Notes: generated from the sequence alone by a model not told the origin. A stretch of 64,000 nt of DNA from JACDBZ01 sp036262075 (GCA_036262075.1 DATAJO010000001.1:1-64000); one strand, 5' to 3'. Shown: positions 52,197 to 61,414, numbered from the stretch's first letter. Translations and numbers: made by a program.

Positions 52197-52535
52197 CTAG
52201 GGGCGCACGGTCAGCCAGCGCGGGAGGAGCACGAGCATGTTCCAGCTGGCGAGGCCGATCACCAGGACGAGCCGCAGGACCCACGGCCAGGTCGTCTCCC
52301 AGATCCAGAGTCCGAGGACGACGGGCAGGAACAGGACCCAGACCGCGAGCTGGAGCAGGACTGGCAGGGAGCGAATCCACGTCCAGGCGGCATCCAGCCC
52401 GCCCTGGTTGACGATCAGCAGGACGCCGAACCCCAGCCACAGCGCGGCGAATGCGAGGAACAGCACTCCGGTCTCGGCTGCTGAGCCGATGGCGCCGCCA
52501 AGTCCTGTCGCGACGCGGTCGATGGCGCGTTCCAT
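52197..52535 (-). CDS. Small membrane protein of unknown function
   Basis: 112 residues with three to four membrane segments and several Trp residues. The start ATG 52535 has AAGGAGA upstream. It lies nine bases upstream of the HGxxH protein gene, so it is probably the first gene of this membrane-protein run. No family recognised. Confidence 0.62.
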   Translation of the reverse strand: MERAIDRVATGLGGAIGSAAETGVLFLAFAALWLGFGVLLIVNQGGLDAAWTWIRSLPVLLQLAVWVLFLPVVLGLWIWETTWPWVLRLVLVIGLASWNMLVLLPRWLTVRP

Positions 52536-52561
52536 GGCGCTCTCCTTCTCAGTTCCTCGGC

Positions 52562-53077
52562 TCAAACCGATGCATGCGCGGGGACCAGTGCCGCGGCGAT
52601 CTCCCGCGCCCAGGCACGGATCGCATCCCACTCGCGGAAGTCGCCGTCGTCGGCGTCCACGAAGCTCGTGATCGCGCGCTCGACCCAGCCGAGGTCGGCA
52701 CCGTTCAGCCGGCCGGCGAAGACCCGATGCTCGCGAGCGCCGAGCTCGGCGACGAGCCGCGCGCCGTCGGCCGGCTCCTCGGCCGGGACGGGTGGATCGC
52801 CGATGGGCCCGCTCGAGAACAGCCAGGTGGGGCGGTGACGGAGGCCCGCGTACAGCCGCTCGGTGAGCCGGCGGGCGGGCTCGAGCCAGCGGCCGGTGTA
52901 GATGGCGGAGCCGATGACGACGGCGTCATAGCCGTCGAGTGAGGCGACGTCTTCGGGACGGCGCAGCTCGGCCGTGACGCCCGCCGAGCGCAGCTCGCCG
53001 GCGATCGCCTCGGCGATCTCCGCCGTCGCGCCGTGCTTCGAGGCGGCGGTCACGAGGACCCTCGGCGTGGTCGTCAT
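52562..53077 (-). CDS. Flavodoxin-domain protein (HemG-like)
   Basis: 171 residues. The FMN phosphate loop is ASKHGATAEIAEAI, then VVIGSAIYTGRWL as in menaquinone-dependent protoporphyrinogen oxidase or archaeal/actinobacterial flavodoxins. A GGAAGGAAG ribosome-binding site precedes ATG 53077. As a flavoprotein it could be an electron acceptor of the pyruvate oxidoreductase encoded nearby, or act on heme precursors. Confidence 0.82.
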   Translation of the reverse strand: MTTTPRVLVTAASKHGATAEIAEAIAGELRSAGVTAELRRPEDVASLDGYDAVVIGSAIYTGRWLEPARRLTERLYAGLRHRPTWLFSSGPIGDPPVPAEEPADGARLVAELGAREHRVFAGRLNGADLGWVERAITSFVDADDGDFREWDAIRAWAREIAAALVPAHASV

Positions 53078-53185
53078 CGGTGCTTCCTTCCGTGTGCTGG
53101 TCATCCACCTCCCAGTCAAGCCGGATCGCACGGAGCGGCAGAGGGCCATCCGGCCCGATGCCACGGGACGTTGGGCGCGTCGTGG

Positions 53186-54058
53186 TCAGGGAGAGGCGTG
53201 GACCACGCCGGACGCGTCGATCCACCACGCCCGGCGTCCGCGGAGCGCGCGGGCGATGCCATGGCCGGCGAGGAAGCCAACCTTGCTGTGCACCTCAGCC
53301 CACGCCGGGTCACGGTCGACGACGGTGACCGATGTCCACGCCGGCTCGGCGGGCTCGAGGCTCGCCGGGTCGATGAGGTGATGCCGCAGCCGGCCGGCCG
53401 CGTCCCGCCAGGATCGCACGGCGATCGACGAGGTCGCGACGGCCGCGTCGACCAGCTCGAGGGTGGCGACCGCCCGCGTCGGATCGCGCGGATCGGACAG
53501 GCCGACGACCCAGGCGCGGTCCGCCGGACCGGCCCCGGCGGCCACGACGTCACCGCCGGCCGCGATGAGGAAGCGCTCGACGCCGGCGCGGCGCAGGCTG
53601 GCGGCCGCCCAGCGCAGGGCGAGCCCCTTGCCGATGCCGCCGAGGTCGACCGGCGCGGCGACCCGGGCGCTGCCGGCCCGCGCGTCGAGATCGAGCCATC
53701 GCTGATGCGGCAGGAGCCGGGCTGGGCTGGGCGGAAGGTCGACGCCGGCCCGCTCGCCCGCCGCCTCGAGGGCGCCGATGATGCGCGGGTCGAACCGCCC
53801 ATCCGAGAGGCGGTACGCGCGCCAGGCGGCGACCAGGGCGGATGCCAGGCGGGGCGGCACGGGCGTCCACGCGCCGGCGCATCGGTTCAGGCGGCTGAGC
53901 GGTGAGGCCGCGGTGAAGCGCGTCAGGTCCGCCTCGGCACCGGCGAACGTGCCCTCGACAACGGCCCACGCCGCATCGGCGGCCGGATCGTCGAACCCGG
54001 GAATGGTGAGCCGCAGCGTCGACCCCATGGCGCGGCCCGAGCGCCGGGTGACCTTCAT
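53186..54058 (-). CDS. apbE: FAD:protein FMN transferase (ApbE)
   Basis: 290 residues. The start region AMGSTLRLTI, the FAD-binding SPLSRLNR and the VDLGGIGKGLALRWA segment match the ApbE family. It attaches FMN to threonine of partner proteins, usually of NQR or RNF complexes or secreted flavoproteins. No signal peptide or lipobox is visible, unlike periplasmic forms. The flavoprotein target is not in the window. Confidence 0.9.
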   Translation of the reverse strand: MKVTRRSGRAMGSTLRLTIPGFDDPAADAAWAVVEGTFAGAEADLTRFTAASPLSRLNRCAGAWTPVPPRLASALVAAWRAYRLSDGRFDPRIIGALEAAGERAGVDLPPSPARLLPHQRWLDLDARAGSARVAAPVDLGGIGKGLALRWAAASLRRAGVERFLIAAGGDVVAAGAGPADRAWVVGLSDPRDPTRAVATLELVDAAVATSSIAVRSWRDAAGRLRHHLIDPASLEPAEPAWTSVTVVDRDPAWAEVHSKVGFLAGHGIARALRGRRAWWIDASGVVHASP

Positions 54059-54062
54059 CGGG

Positions 54063-54359
54063 TCAGTGGCCGGAGGCGCTGGTCGAGTCGCTCACGATGA
54101 GCAGCCGGGCCGCAGCCTCGACCCCCTCCTTCGTCAGGCACCATCGGTCGTGGACGTCGTAGCTCGGGTCGTAGCCCGCGCCGGCGTGGAGGTAGACGTC
54201 AGGTCGCATCGGCAGCTCGTCGAGCCGGGCACCGGGCTTCAGCAGTCCGGCGGTGAGGCGCACGACCGACTGGCCGACGAGGATCTCCTCGCCACATCCG
54301 GGACAGACGGCGCCGGCTGGGATTCCGCCGGCGCCGGTATCGGTCTCGCGTTCCGCCAT
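54063..54359 (-). CDS. Small hypothetical protein with a CxxC pair
   Basis: 98 residues. The N-terminus has VCPGCGEEILVG and a later Cys in DRWCLT, which may together bind zinc. No named family. It stops four bases before apbE, so the two are co-transcribed. Confidence 0.65.
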   Translation of the reverse strand: MAERETDTGAGGIPAGAVCPGCGEEILVGQSVVRLTAGLLKPGARLDELPMRPDVYLHAGAGYDPSYDVHDRWCLTKEGVEAAARLLIVSDSTSASGH

Positions 54360-54365
54360 GGGGAA

Positions 54366-54371
54366 ACGCTA
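54366..54371 (-). promoter_or_regulatory. TAGCGT -10-like box before the CxxC gene
   Basis: On the minus strand TAGCGT is followed by six bases and ATG 54359. It would start an apbE-containing leaderless transcript. Confidence 0.45.
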
Positions 54372-54384
54372 GCAGGCCGGTTGC

Positions 54385-55497
54385 CTAGGGTCGGATCGCG
54401 ACCTTCAGCACGCCGTCGCGCCGGTTCATGAACAGGTCGTAGGCGGCAGTGATCTCCTCGAGCGAGAAGCGATGGGTGATGAGCGGCAGCGGGTCGAACC
54501 GCCCCGTCTCCACCATCCTCATCAGCCGCTCCATGCGCTCCTTGCCGCCCGGGCACAGGGTCGTGACGATCGTGTGATCGCCAAGGCCCGCGGCGAAGGC
54601 GTCGTAGGGCACCTGGAGCTTGCCGGAGTACACGCCGAGGCTCGAGACGATGCCGCCCGGACGCACGCAGCGCAGCGCGCTCTCGAACGTCACCTGCAGC
54701 CCGAGCGCCTCGATCGCGACGTCGGCCCCGCGGCCATCGGTCAGCCGCTTGACCTCGGCCACGACGTCGACCTTCTCGGGGTCGAGGACGATGTCGGCGC
54801 CCATGCGCTTCGCCATCTCGGCCCGGTTCGGATCGCCGTCGACGCCGATGACGCGCGCGGCGCCCATGAGCTTCGCGCCCGCCGTGGCGCACAGCCCGAT
54901 CGGACCCTGCGCGAAGACGACGACGGTGTCACCGATGCGGACCCTGCCCGACTCGGCGCCCGAGAACCCGGTCGAGGCGATGTCGGCGAGGAGGACCACC
55001 TGCTCGTCGGTCAGCGACTCGGGGATCTTCGCCAGGTTCGCCTGCGCGAACGGGACGAGGAGGTACTCGGCCTGCGCCCCGTCGATCGTGTTGCCGAAGC
55101 GCCAGCCGCCGATGGCCTCGAAGCCGGAGCCGTGGCCGCACTGCGCCGGCTTGCCGATGAGACAGGCATGGCATTGGCCACAGGGAGTGATGGCGCCGAC
55201 GAGCACGCGCTCGCCGACCTCGTACCCGACGACGCCCGGCCCGAGCTCCTCGATGACGCCGACCGGCTCGTGGCCGACGATGCGGCCCGGCTCGACCGGG
55301 TACTCGCCCTTCAGGATATGGACGTCGGTCCCGCAGATCGTCGTCAGCGTGACTCGCACGACCGCCTCACCGGGACCGGGGCGCGGACGCGGGACCTCCT
55401 CGACGCGGATATCGCCCGGTCCGTGGAAGACCGCGGCGCGCATCGTGGCGGGCCGCATCGTCTCCTCGGGGGCGGTGGGAACTGTCTGGATGACCAT
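54385..55497 (-). CDS. Zinc-dependent alcohol dehydrogenase (MDR family)
   Basis: 370 residues. Catalytic zinc ligands are in TTICGTDVH and VGHEPVG. The structural zinc loop has four Cys in CGQCHACLIGKPAQC. The cofactor motif is AQGPIGLCATAGAK. The GAGGAGG ribosome-binding site precedes ATG 55497. It resembles threonine or secondary alcohol dehydrogenases. In this context it could oxidise NADH by reducing aldehydes or ketones. Confidence 0.93.
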   Translation of the reverse strand: MVIQTVPTAPEETMRPATMRAAVFHGPGDIRVEEVPRPRPGPGEAVVRVTLTTICGTDVHILKGEYPVEPGRIVGHEPVGVIEELGPGVVGYEVGERVLVGAITPCGQCHACLIGKPAQCGHGSGFEAIGGWRFGNTIDGAQAEYLLVPFAQANLAKIPESLTDEQVVLLADIASTGFSGAESGRVRIGDTVVVFAQGPIGLCATAGAKLMGAARVIGVDGDPNRAEMAKRMGADIVLDPEKVDVVAEVKRLTDGRGADVAIEALGLQVTFESALRCVRPGGIVSSLGVYSGKLQVPYDAFAAGLGDHTIVTTLCPGGKERMERLMRMVETGRFDPLPLITHRFSLEEITAAYDLFMNRRDGVLKVAIRP

Positions 55498-55620
55498 GTC
55501 GGCCTCCTCGTGCGGGCTCCGTTACCGGCGCGCCGGCGCCCGCTGCTCGACGCGCATTGGTGCAAACCGTCGATCGCAGCATCGGCCCGTGGTGGTGCCG
55601 GGGGACAGTGCCGGCTGGCC

Positions 55621-55637
55621 TCGGCGCGATGCGCCGA
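55621..55637. terminator. Hairpin after the VIT-family gene
   Basis: TCGGCGC and GCGCCGA are perfect seven-base arms around GAT, 18 bases after the stop codon of the minus-strand VIT gene. A degenerate copy of the 126-base element's end unit may lie next to it (55579-55600). Confidence 0.45.
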
Positions 55638-55655
55638 ATGGCCCTCGGCCGACGC

Positions 55656-56375
55656 TCAGCTGACGACGGTGCCGAGGAGCGTGCCGATGCCGTACGTAAT
55701 GGCTGCAGCCACCATGCCGAAGCCGAGCTGTCGCAGGCCGGCGAGGATCGGGTGGCGGCCGGTCATGATCGTGATGGCCGCGCCGAGGCCGAAGAGCATC
55801 GCGCCCGACAGCGCGGCCGAGGCGGCGATGGCCGGCAGCCCGTCGGTGAGAAGGAAGGGGAGGATCGGGACCGCGGCACCGACGCCGAACAGGGCGAACG
55901 AGGTGAACGCCGCGGTCCACGCCGAGCCGCCCAGCTCGCGCGGGTCGATCCCGAGGTGCTCGCGCGCTGCCGTGTCGACCGCCGCCTGGCGATCCCCGCG
56001 GATGATGTGGCCGGCGAGCATGCGGGCGTCGGCCTCCGGCACACCCTTCGCCCGGTAGAGCGCCGCGAGGGCCTCGGCCTCACCGTCGGGGTCCCGCTCG
56101 ATCGCCTCGGCCTGGAGCGCCACCTCGCGTGCGTAGAGCTCACGCGAGCTCTGGACGCTCAGCCACTCCCCGAGGGCCATCGACATCGAGCCAGCCAGGA
56201 GGCCGGCGATGCCCGCCACGAGCACGGCGTCGCCGCCGGTGCTGGCGCCCGCGACGCCCATCACGAGGCTGAAGTTCGAGACGAGCCCGTCGTTCGCGCC
56301 GAGCACCGCGGCGCGCAGGGCGTTGCCATCAGGTGGGCGTCGCCGGGTGTGCGCGGACCGCCCTCCCGCCTTCAC
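55656..56375 (-). CDS. VIT1/CCC1-family iron/manganese transporter
   Basis: 239 residues, five membrane helices. The family motif is LGANDGLVSNFSLVMGVAGA, then GSMSMALGEWLSVQS, with a cytoplasmic metal-binding stretch rich in Glu between helices 2 and 3. It starts at GTG 56375, nine bases after the fused pyruvate oxidoreductase subunit, and so probably belongs to that operon, perhaps supplying or buffering iron. Confidence 0.92.
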   Translation of the reverse strand: MKAGGRSAHTRRRPPDGNALRAAVLGANDGLVSNFSLVMGVAGASTGGDAVLVAGIAGLLAGSMSMALGEWLSVQSSRELYAREVALQAEAIERDPDGEAEALAALYRAKGVPEADARMLAGHIIRGDRQAAVDTAAREHLGIDPRELGGSAWTAAFTSFALFGVGAAVPILPFLLTDGLPAIAASAALSGAMLFGLGAAITIMTGRHPILAGLRQLGFGMVAAAITYGIGTLLGTVVS

Positions 56376-56384
56376 AGCCGCTGC

Positions 56385-59294
56385 TCAGCCGGCCGCGACC
56401 GCGGCGCGGAGGTCCGCGTCGATCGCCGTCGCCGCCCGCAGGCCGTCGCCGATGGCCTCGACCACGGTCGCCGGGCCGCGAACCGCGTCGCCACCGGCGT
56501 AGACGCGGGCGAGGTTCGTGCGGCCACCGTCGGTGGTTGCGACCCGGCCGTCCGGGGTCGTCGCGGGCTCGTCGCCGCCGAGCGCGAGCTCGACCCGGCT
56601 GCCGAGGGCGAGGATGACGGACGTGGCCGGCACGTCGAACGTCTCGCCGGTCGGCTCGGGGCGCGGCCGCCCGCGCTCGTCAGGCGCTCCGAGCCGCATC
56701 CGCTCGCAGCGGACCGCGCGCGCGTGGCCTGCGCCGTCGTCGAGGATCTCGGTCGGGGCGGCGAGGAAGACGAAGCGCACGCCCTCGGCCTCGGCCTCGT
56801 GGAGCTCCGACGCGCAGGCCGGCGCCTGGGCGCGACCGCGGCGGTAGACGATCGTCACCGACTCGGCGCCCAGCCGCAGGGCGCTGCGGGCGGCGTCCAT
56901 GGCGACGTTCCCGCCGCCGACCACGACCACCGGCCCGTCGAGCGCGGGCTGATCCCCGCGGTTGACGCGCTCGAGGAACCAGGTCGCGGTCTGCACGCCG
57001 TCCAGTGTCGCACCCGGGATGCCGGACACGACCGGCGCATCCGCACCGGTGGCGAGGAACACGGCGTCGTACTCGCGCCGCAGGTCATCGAGCGCAATGT
57101 CGCGCCCGACCCGGACGCCGAGCTCGAACCGGATGCCGAGCCCGCGGAGCGCGTGGAGATCGGCGTCGAGGATCGGCTTCGGGAGGCGGAAGGCGGGGAT
57201 GCCGAAGCGCAGGACGCCGCCGGGCTGGTCGTACGCCTCAAAGACGGTGACTACATGGCCCTTCCCGGCCAGCGATCGCGCGCAGGCCAGGCCACCGGGC
57301 CCGCTGCCGACGATCGCGACGCGCTTCCCAGCGGGCTCGCTGACAGCCGACGGCGCGGGGAGATGCTCGCGGGCCCAGTCGGCGACGAAGCGCTCGATCT
57401 GGCCGATCGGCACCGCCCCCTCCGTCTTCAGGCGCCGGCAGGAGCCCTCGCACTGGCGCTCCTGCTCGCAGACCCGTCCGGTGATCGCGGCCAACGGGTT
57501 ACGCTCGGCGAGGACGCGGGCCGCGGCCGCGAATTCGCCGGCCACGACGTGCTCGAGGTAGCGCGGGATGTTGACGCGGATCGGGCAGGCGGCGATGCAG
57601 GTCGGGTCCTCGCACTGCAGGCAGGTGGCGGCCGCGGCGCGCGCCTCGTCGGCGGTGAGCCTGGGCGCGCGCTCCTCGAAGGTGAGCGGGACCGGCGTGC
57701 GGTGCGCATCGGCTCCACCGATGCCGGCCATCTGCTGGAGCGTCCGCCAGTTCTCGAGCCGGTCCTCGCGGGTGGCGAGCAGCTCGGCGCTCGGGGTGCC
57801 GTCGGGGCCGAAGTGGGCGGCGAAGCGACCCTCGCCGCGGGCGAAGGTGATGAAGTCGAGCTCGGTGCCATCGGGCAGGCGGTGCCAGTCGCTGCCGGGC
57901 GACGGGTTGCCGGACAGGTCGAGCCGCTCGGCGATCGTCCGGCCGCGTCGCGGGTCGTACGTGAAGAGCGGGAACGTCCGTGTGTCGACGGCGGCCTTCA
58001 CCGAGCGGGCGCCGGCGTCATCGGCGATGCCGTGCTCGGGCATGCAGGGCGTGTAGGCGACGAGCACCGCGGGGCCGCGATAGGCGTTCGCCTCCATCAC
58101 CACGCGGTAGAAGTGGTTCACGTGGGCCGTGCTGACCTGGGCGACGTACACGTCGCCGTGACCGATGAGGATCCGCCCCAGCTCCTTGCGGCGCTCCGGC
58201 TTGCCGTGCTGCGCCTTCCCAAAGGCGGTGAGCTTCGTGACCTGGCCGCCATACGTGGCGGTCGAGGCCTGCCCGCCGGTGTTCGAGTAGACCTGCGTGT
58301 CGAGGACGAGGACCTTGATATCGGCCCCCGAGGCGACCATGCGCGACAGCGAGCCGAAGCCGATGTCGTACATCGCCCCATCGCCGCCCAGGACCCACAG
58401 CCGCCGGTCGGGGTGGCCCTCCTGGTCCCAGCGGGCGCGGATGCCCATCGCGTCGGCGGGCGCGTTCTCGAACAGCGAGTTCGTCCACGGCACGCGGTAC
58501 GGGTTGAACGGGAAGGTCGCGCCGTACACCGAGTTGCAGCCGGTGGCGGCGACGATGCCCATGCCGCGCGGCCCGTAGGCCTGGCGCGTGGCGGCGACGA
58601 GCATCCGGATCGCGGTCGCCTCGCCGCAGCCGGCGCACGATCCCGCGCCGCCGACGTAGCCGTGCGCGTGCTCGCCGAGCATGAGGTCGGCGAGGTCCGC
58701 CTCGGACCGATATGCCTCCGGTGTCGGGGGCAGGGAGCGGTAGAACGCCATCTCGCGCTTCGCGTTCTCGACCGTGGAGCGCCCGTTGCCGGCATCGGCC
58801 ACCTTGGGGACCATGACGAGCGCGTCCGCCGGGCAGACGGCGACGCACTCCGCGCAGCCCTTGCATTTCGTCGGGTCGATGAACAGCCCGAACTTCGCCG
58901 GTTCGAGCCCGCGGGCGGCGGGCTGGCGACCGAACTTCGCGGTGTCGACGAAGCGGGCCAGGACCGCGGCGGCCTCCGCATCGGCCTGCGGTCCGTCGAA
59001 GGAGCGCTCCGTCGCCTCGGCGAGCGTCGACACGGGGAGCGCGGTCGCGTACAGCGCCGCGTCCGGGCAGACGGTGACGCAGCCCATGCAGCCGGTGCAG
59101 GCCTCCGGGAGGAGGGCCGGCAGCGTCGGCGCGAGGCTGCTGAAGTCGCGACCCAGCGCCGATGCCGGCGGCAGGACGCTGCGCGCGACGAGCTCGTCGG
59201 AGGGTAGCTCCGTCTCGGCGATTCCGCGCCGGTAGAGGTCGAGGACGTCGTCGGTGAAGCGCTCGACGAGGGTGGGAATCGTGTCAGGCGGCAT
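56385..59294 (-). CDS. Pyruvate:ferredoxin oxidoreductase ferredoxin+TPP subunit fused to GltD/NfnB-like FAD/NAD(P) oxidoreductase
   Basis: 969 residues in one open frame. About 65-160: two [4Fe-4S] motifs, CTGCMGCVTVCP and CKGCAECVAVCP. About 218-520: the TPP (domain VI) part of NifJ-type enzymes with GSCAGCGEAT, ATGCNSVYG and GGDGAMYDIG. About 545-640: the GltD-type Fe-S region with CLQCEDPTCIAACP and GRVCEQERQCEGSC. From 657: the FAD motif IVGSGPGGLACARS, then the NAD(P) motif VVVGGGNVAMDAARS, ending with YAGGDAVRGPATV. Ordinary NifJ lacks the flavin part. The inferred role is pyruvate to acetyl-CoA with electrons passed inside the protein to NAD(P). It overlaps the upstream subunit gene by 11 bases. 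Confidence 0.92.
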   Translation of the reverse strand: MPPDTIPTLVERFTDDVLDLYRRGIAETELPSDELVARSVLPPASALGRDFSSLAPTLPALLPEACTGCMGCVTVCPDAALYATALPVSTLAEATERSFDGPQADAEAAAVLARFVDTAKFGRQPAARGLEPAKFGLFIDPTKCKGCAECVAVCPADALVMVPKVADAGNGRSTVENAKREMAFYRSLPPTPEAYRSEADLADLMLGEHAHGYVGGAGSCAGCGEATAIRMLVAATRQAYGPRGMGIVAATGCNSVYGATFPFNPYRVPWTNSLFENAPADAMGIRARWDQEGHPDRRLWVLGGDGAMYDIGFGSLSRMVASGADIKVLVLDTQVYSNTGGQASTATYGGQVTKLTAFGKAQHGKPERRKELGRILIGHGDVYVAQVSTAHVNHFYRVVMEANAYRGPAVLVAYTPCMPEHGIADDAGARSVKAAVDTRTFPLFTYDPRRGRTIAERLDLSGNPSPGSDWHRLPDGTELDFITFARGEGRFAAHFGPDGTPSAELLATREDRLENWRTLQQMAGIGGADAHRTPVPLTFEERAPRLTADEARAAAATCLQCEDPTCIAACPIRVNIPRYLEHVVAGEFAAAARVLAERNPLAAITGRVCEQERQCEGSCRRLKTEGAVPIGQIERFVADWAREHLPAPSAVSEPAGKRVAIVGSGPGGLACARSLAGKGHVVTVFEAYDQPGGVLRFGIPAFRLPKPILDADLHALRGLGIRFELGVRVGRDIALDDLRREYDAVFLATGADAPVVSGIPGATLDGVQTATWFLERVNRGDQPALDGPVVVVGGGNVAMDAARSALRLGAESVTIVYRRGRAQAPACASELHEAEAEGVRFVFLAAPTEILDDGAGHARAVRCERMRLGAPDERGRPRPEPTGETFDVPATSVILALGSRVELALGGDEPATTPDGRVATTDGGRTNLARVYAGGDAVRGPATVVEAIGDGLRAATAIDADLRAAVAAG

Positions 59295-61221
59295 GGGTGC
59301 GCTCCTCCGGGCGCGCGATGGCGGCGGTGACGTCGATGACCGAGTCGTAGGCCTCGGCGATGAGGGCGAGGTTGGCGTCGACGACCGCGGTGCCCCGCTT
59401 GCCATAGAAGCGGCCGAGCCGGGCGCGGACGGCCTCGAGCAGCGCCTCTCGGTCGAGCCCGGCGTCGGTGGCGAACGGGGCCACGCGCAGGAAGACCCCG
59501 ACGAGGGCGACGCCCTGCATGCGCAGCACGAGGTCTGGGCGCGGCGCCTGACGCCGGGCCATGGCCGCGGTGTCGAGGGCGAGGAGCCGGATCCCGCGGC
59601 GCGCGATCTCGTCGCGCGCGCGATCGGGGACCGAGGCCCAGATCGCCGCCGGATCGGTCAGCTCGCTCTGCACGAAGACCGTGCCGCCGTCGACGAGGCC
59701 GGCCAGCGCTCCCTGGTGGAAGCCGCTGACGTCGTGGAGCGGCACGAAGTCGACGGTGCGCAACTCGGCGTGGAGCCGGATCGGCTCGTCCGCCAGCGTG
59801 AGGAAGTACGTCGTCGGCAGGCCCTTCTTCTCCGAGCCGTAGCGCGGATAGGCCTGGACGAACTTGCCGAACAGCTCGCCCATGATCGTGGCCAGCAGCT
59901 TGTTCGTCGTCACGCTGCCGAGGCCGCCGATCGAATGGCCGCGCAGGCTGTACGCGCCGCGGGGCCGCAGGCTGAGCTCGACCCTGGGCAGCGCCGAGGG
60001 ATGCCGGACGCCGACGGAGGCCCAGCGCGGCCCATCGGCGAGGTCGGGGCGGTCGAGCCAGTCGAACGCGGCGACGAGGTCGCCGGCGGACACGTCGCGG
60101 CTGCCGAGCCCCGCGGAGAGGGAGACGACGACCGGGACCGATGCACCGCGCGCCGCGCGGTCGGCGAGCGCCGCCTTCAGCTCGCGCGTGAGCGGGTTGT
60201 CGGCCGCGATGGGGTCGTCGGTGCGCTCGACGACGGCGACGGCGCGGACGCTCTCGAGCGCGGAGGCCAGCGCATGCGCCGGGAAGGGGCGGAACGCCGT
60301 CACGCCGACCGTGCCGACCGGTCGCCCGGTGTCACGGAGGTGATCGACCACGGCGCGCGCCGAGTCGGCGATCGTGCCCATGGCGACGACGGCCGTCTCG
60401 GCCTCGTCGAGCCGGTGCGGCGCGATGCGCCCGTACGCGCGGCCCGTGAGGCGCTGCCACTCGGCAAAGGCCTCGTCGAGGGCCGGCGCGAGGCGATCGG
60501 TGAACGCGCGTTGGGCGATGCGGCCCGGCATGTAGGCGTCCTGGTTCGTTATCACGCCGCTCATCAGCGCCGTGGCGGGATCGAACAGGTTGGCGAGCGT
60601 GGTCCGCGGGTCGCCGACGAACTTGCGGAGCAGCTCGTCCTCGGGCAGCAGCGCGTTCTCGAGCGTGTGCGTCGTGAGGAAGCCGTCCTGCACGACGAAG
60701 AACGGGGTGCTCGTCGCCTCCGCCACCCGGCGCGCGATGGCCGTGAAGTCCGCGGCCTCCTGGACGTTGCGGGCGAAGAGCATGCCCCAGCCGCAGTCGG
60801 CGACGCCCATGACGTCGTCGTGGCCGGCGTGGATGTTCAGGCTCTGGCTCGTCAGCGCGCGGGCACCGACGTGGAACACGACCGGCAGCCGCTTGCCGGC
60901 GATGACGTACAGGACCTCCTTCATGAGGATCAGGCCCTGGCCCGCGGTGAAGTTCACGACCCGGCCGCCGGCCAGCGCGAATCCCTCGGCCGCCGTGGCG
61001 GAGCTGTGCTCGCTCTCGGGCTCGAGGAACGCGAGCGGCGTGCCCCACAGGTTCGTGCGGCCGTCGGCCACGGCCGCCTGGTAGACGGCCGGCATCGTCG
61101 TCGACGGGGTGATCGGGTACGAGCAGGCGCCCTCGCTGATCCGGACCTCGACGGAGGCGATCGCCTCCGATCCGTCGCAGATCGCCGGGACGCCCGGGAA
61201 CGGGAGAGCTGCTTCGGCCAT
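59284..61221 (-). CDS. Pyruvate:ferredoxin oxidoreductase, alpha plus gamma subunit
   Basis: 645 residues. The PYR domain opens with EGACSYPITPSTTMPAVYQA, followed by the transketolase-like domain II (AVVAMGTIADSARAV). The gamma domain includes GHSIGGLGSVTTNKLLATIM and LHDVSGFHQGALAG. Together with the following gene it makes a complete NifJ-type set of domains, but split between domain III and the ferredoxin domain. ATG 61221 begins MAEAALPFPGV. No good ribosome-binding site is seen. Confidence 0.93.
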   Translation of the reverse strand: MAEAALPFPGVPAICDGSEAIASVEVRISEGACSYPITPSTTMPAVYQAAVADGRTNLWGTPLAFLEPESEHSSATAAEGFALAGGRVVNFTAGQGLILMKEVLYVIAGKRLPVVFHVGARALTSQSLNIHAGHDDVMGVADCGWGMLFARNVQEAADFTAIARRVAEATSTPFFVVQDGFLTTHTLENALLPEDELLRKFVGDPRTTLANLFDPATALMSGVITNQDAYMPGRIAQRAFTDRLAPALDEAFAEWQRLTGRAYGRIAPHRLDEAETAVVAMGTIADSARAVVDHLRDTGRPVGTVGVTAFRPFPAHALASALESVRAVAVVERTDDPIAADNPLTRELKAALADRAARGASVPVVVSLSAGLGSRDVSAGDLVAAFDWLDRPDLADGPRWASVGVRHPSALPRVELSLRPRGAYSLRGHSIGGLGSVTTNKLLATIMGELFGKFVQAYPRYGSEKKGLPTTYFLTLADEPIRLHAELRTVDFVPLHDVSGFHQGALAGLVDGGTVFVQSELTDPAAIWASVPDRARDEIARRGIRLLALDTAAMARRQAPRPDLVLRMQGVALVGVFLRVAPFATDAGLDREALLEAVRARLGRFYGKRGTAVVDANLALIAEAYDSVIDVTAAIARPEERTHAA

Positions 61222-61414
61222 GGCATGAGCGTGCCCGGCGGTCTGGAGAAACGGCAGGGAGGGGCGGCCCGATCTGCGTGGGCCGATCGGCCCGTCGCTC
61301 GCGTGTCGACGTCGAAACCCCGCCGCGCACGAATGCGCCGCCGGGTCGGAGCGGGGGACGCGCTGTTCGCGGTATGCGTCCGGTGGCTCACCGGCCCGGC
61401 GGCGGGGGTGCAAC

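Noticed and set aside
55557..59207. 1216-codon plus-strand frame over the ADH, VIT and pyruvate oxidoreductase genes
   Set aside because: It is the complement of three well-recognised minus-strand enzymes and has a repetitive Arg/Gly/Ala/Glu composition without domains.
56385..59294. Glutamate synthase small subunit
   Set aside because: The C-terminal half is GltD-like, but no gltB is near and it is fused to a pyruvate oxidoreductase TPP domain, so a glutamate synthase role is unlikely.
61262..61297. A third full copy of the 126-base element
   Set aside because: Stretches similar to both end units occur on the minus strand but overlap each other and lack the 101-base spacing; recorded only as possible degenerate remnants.
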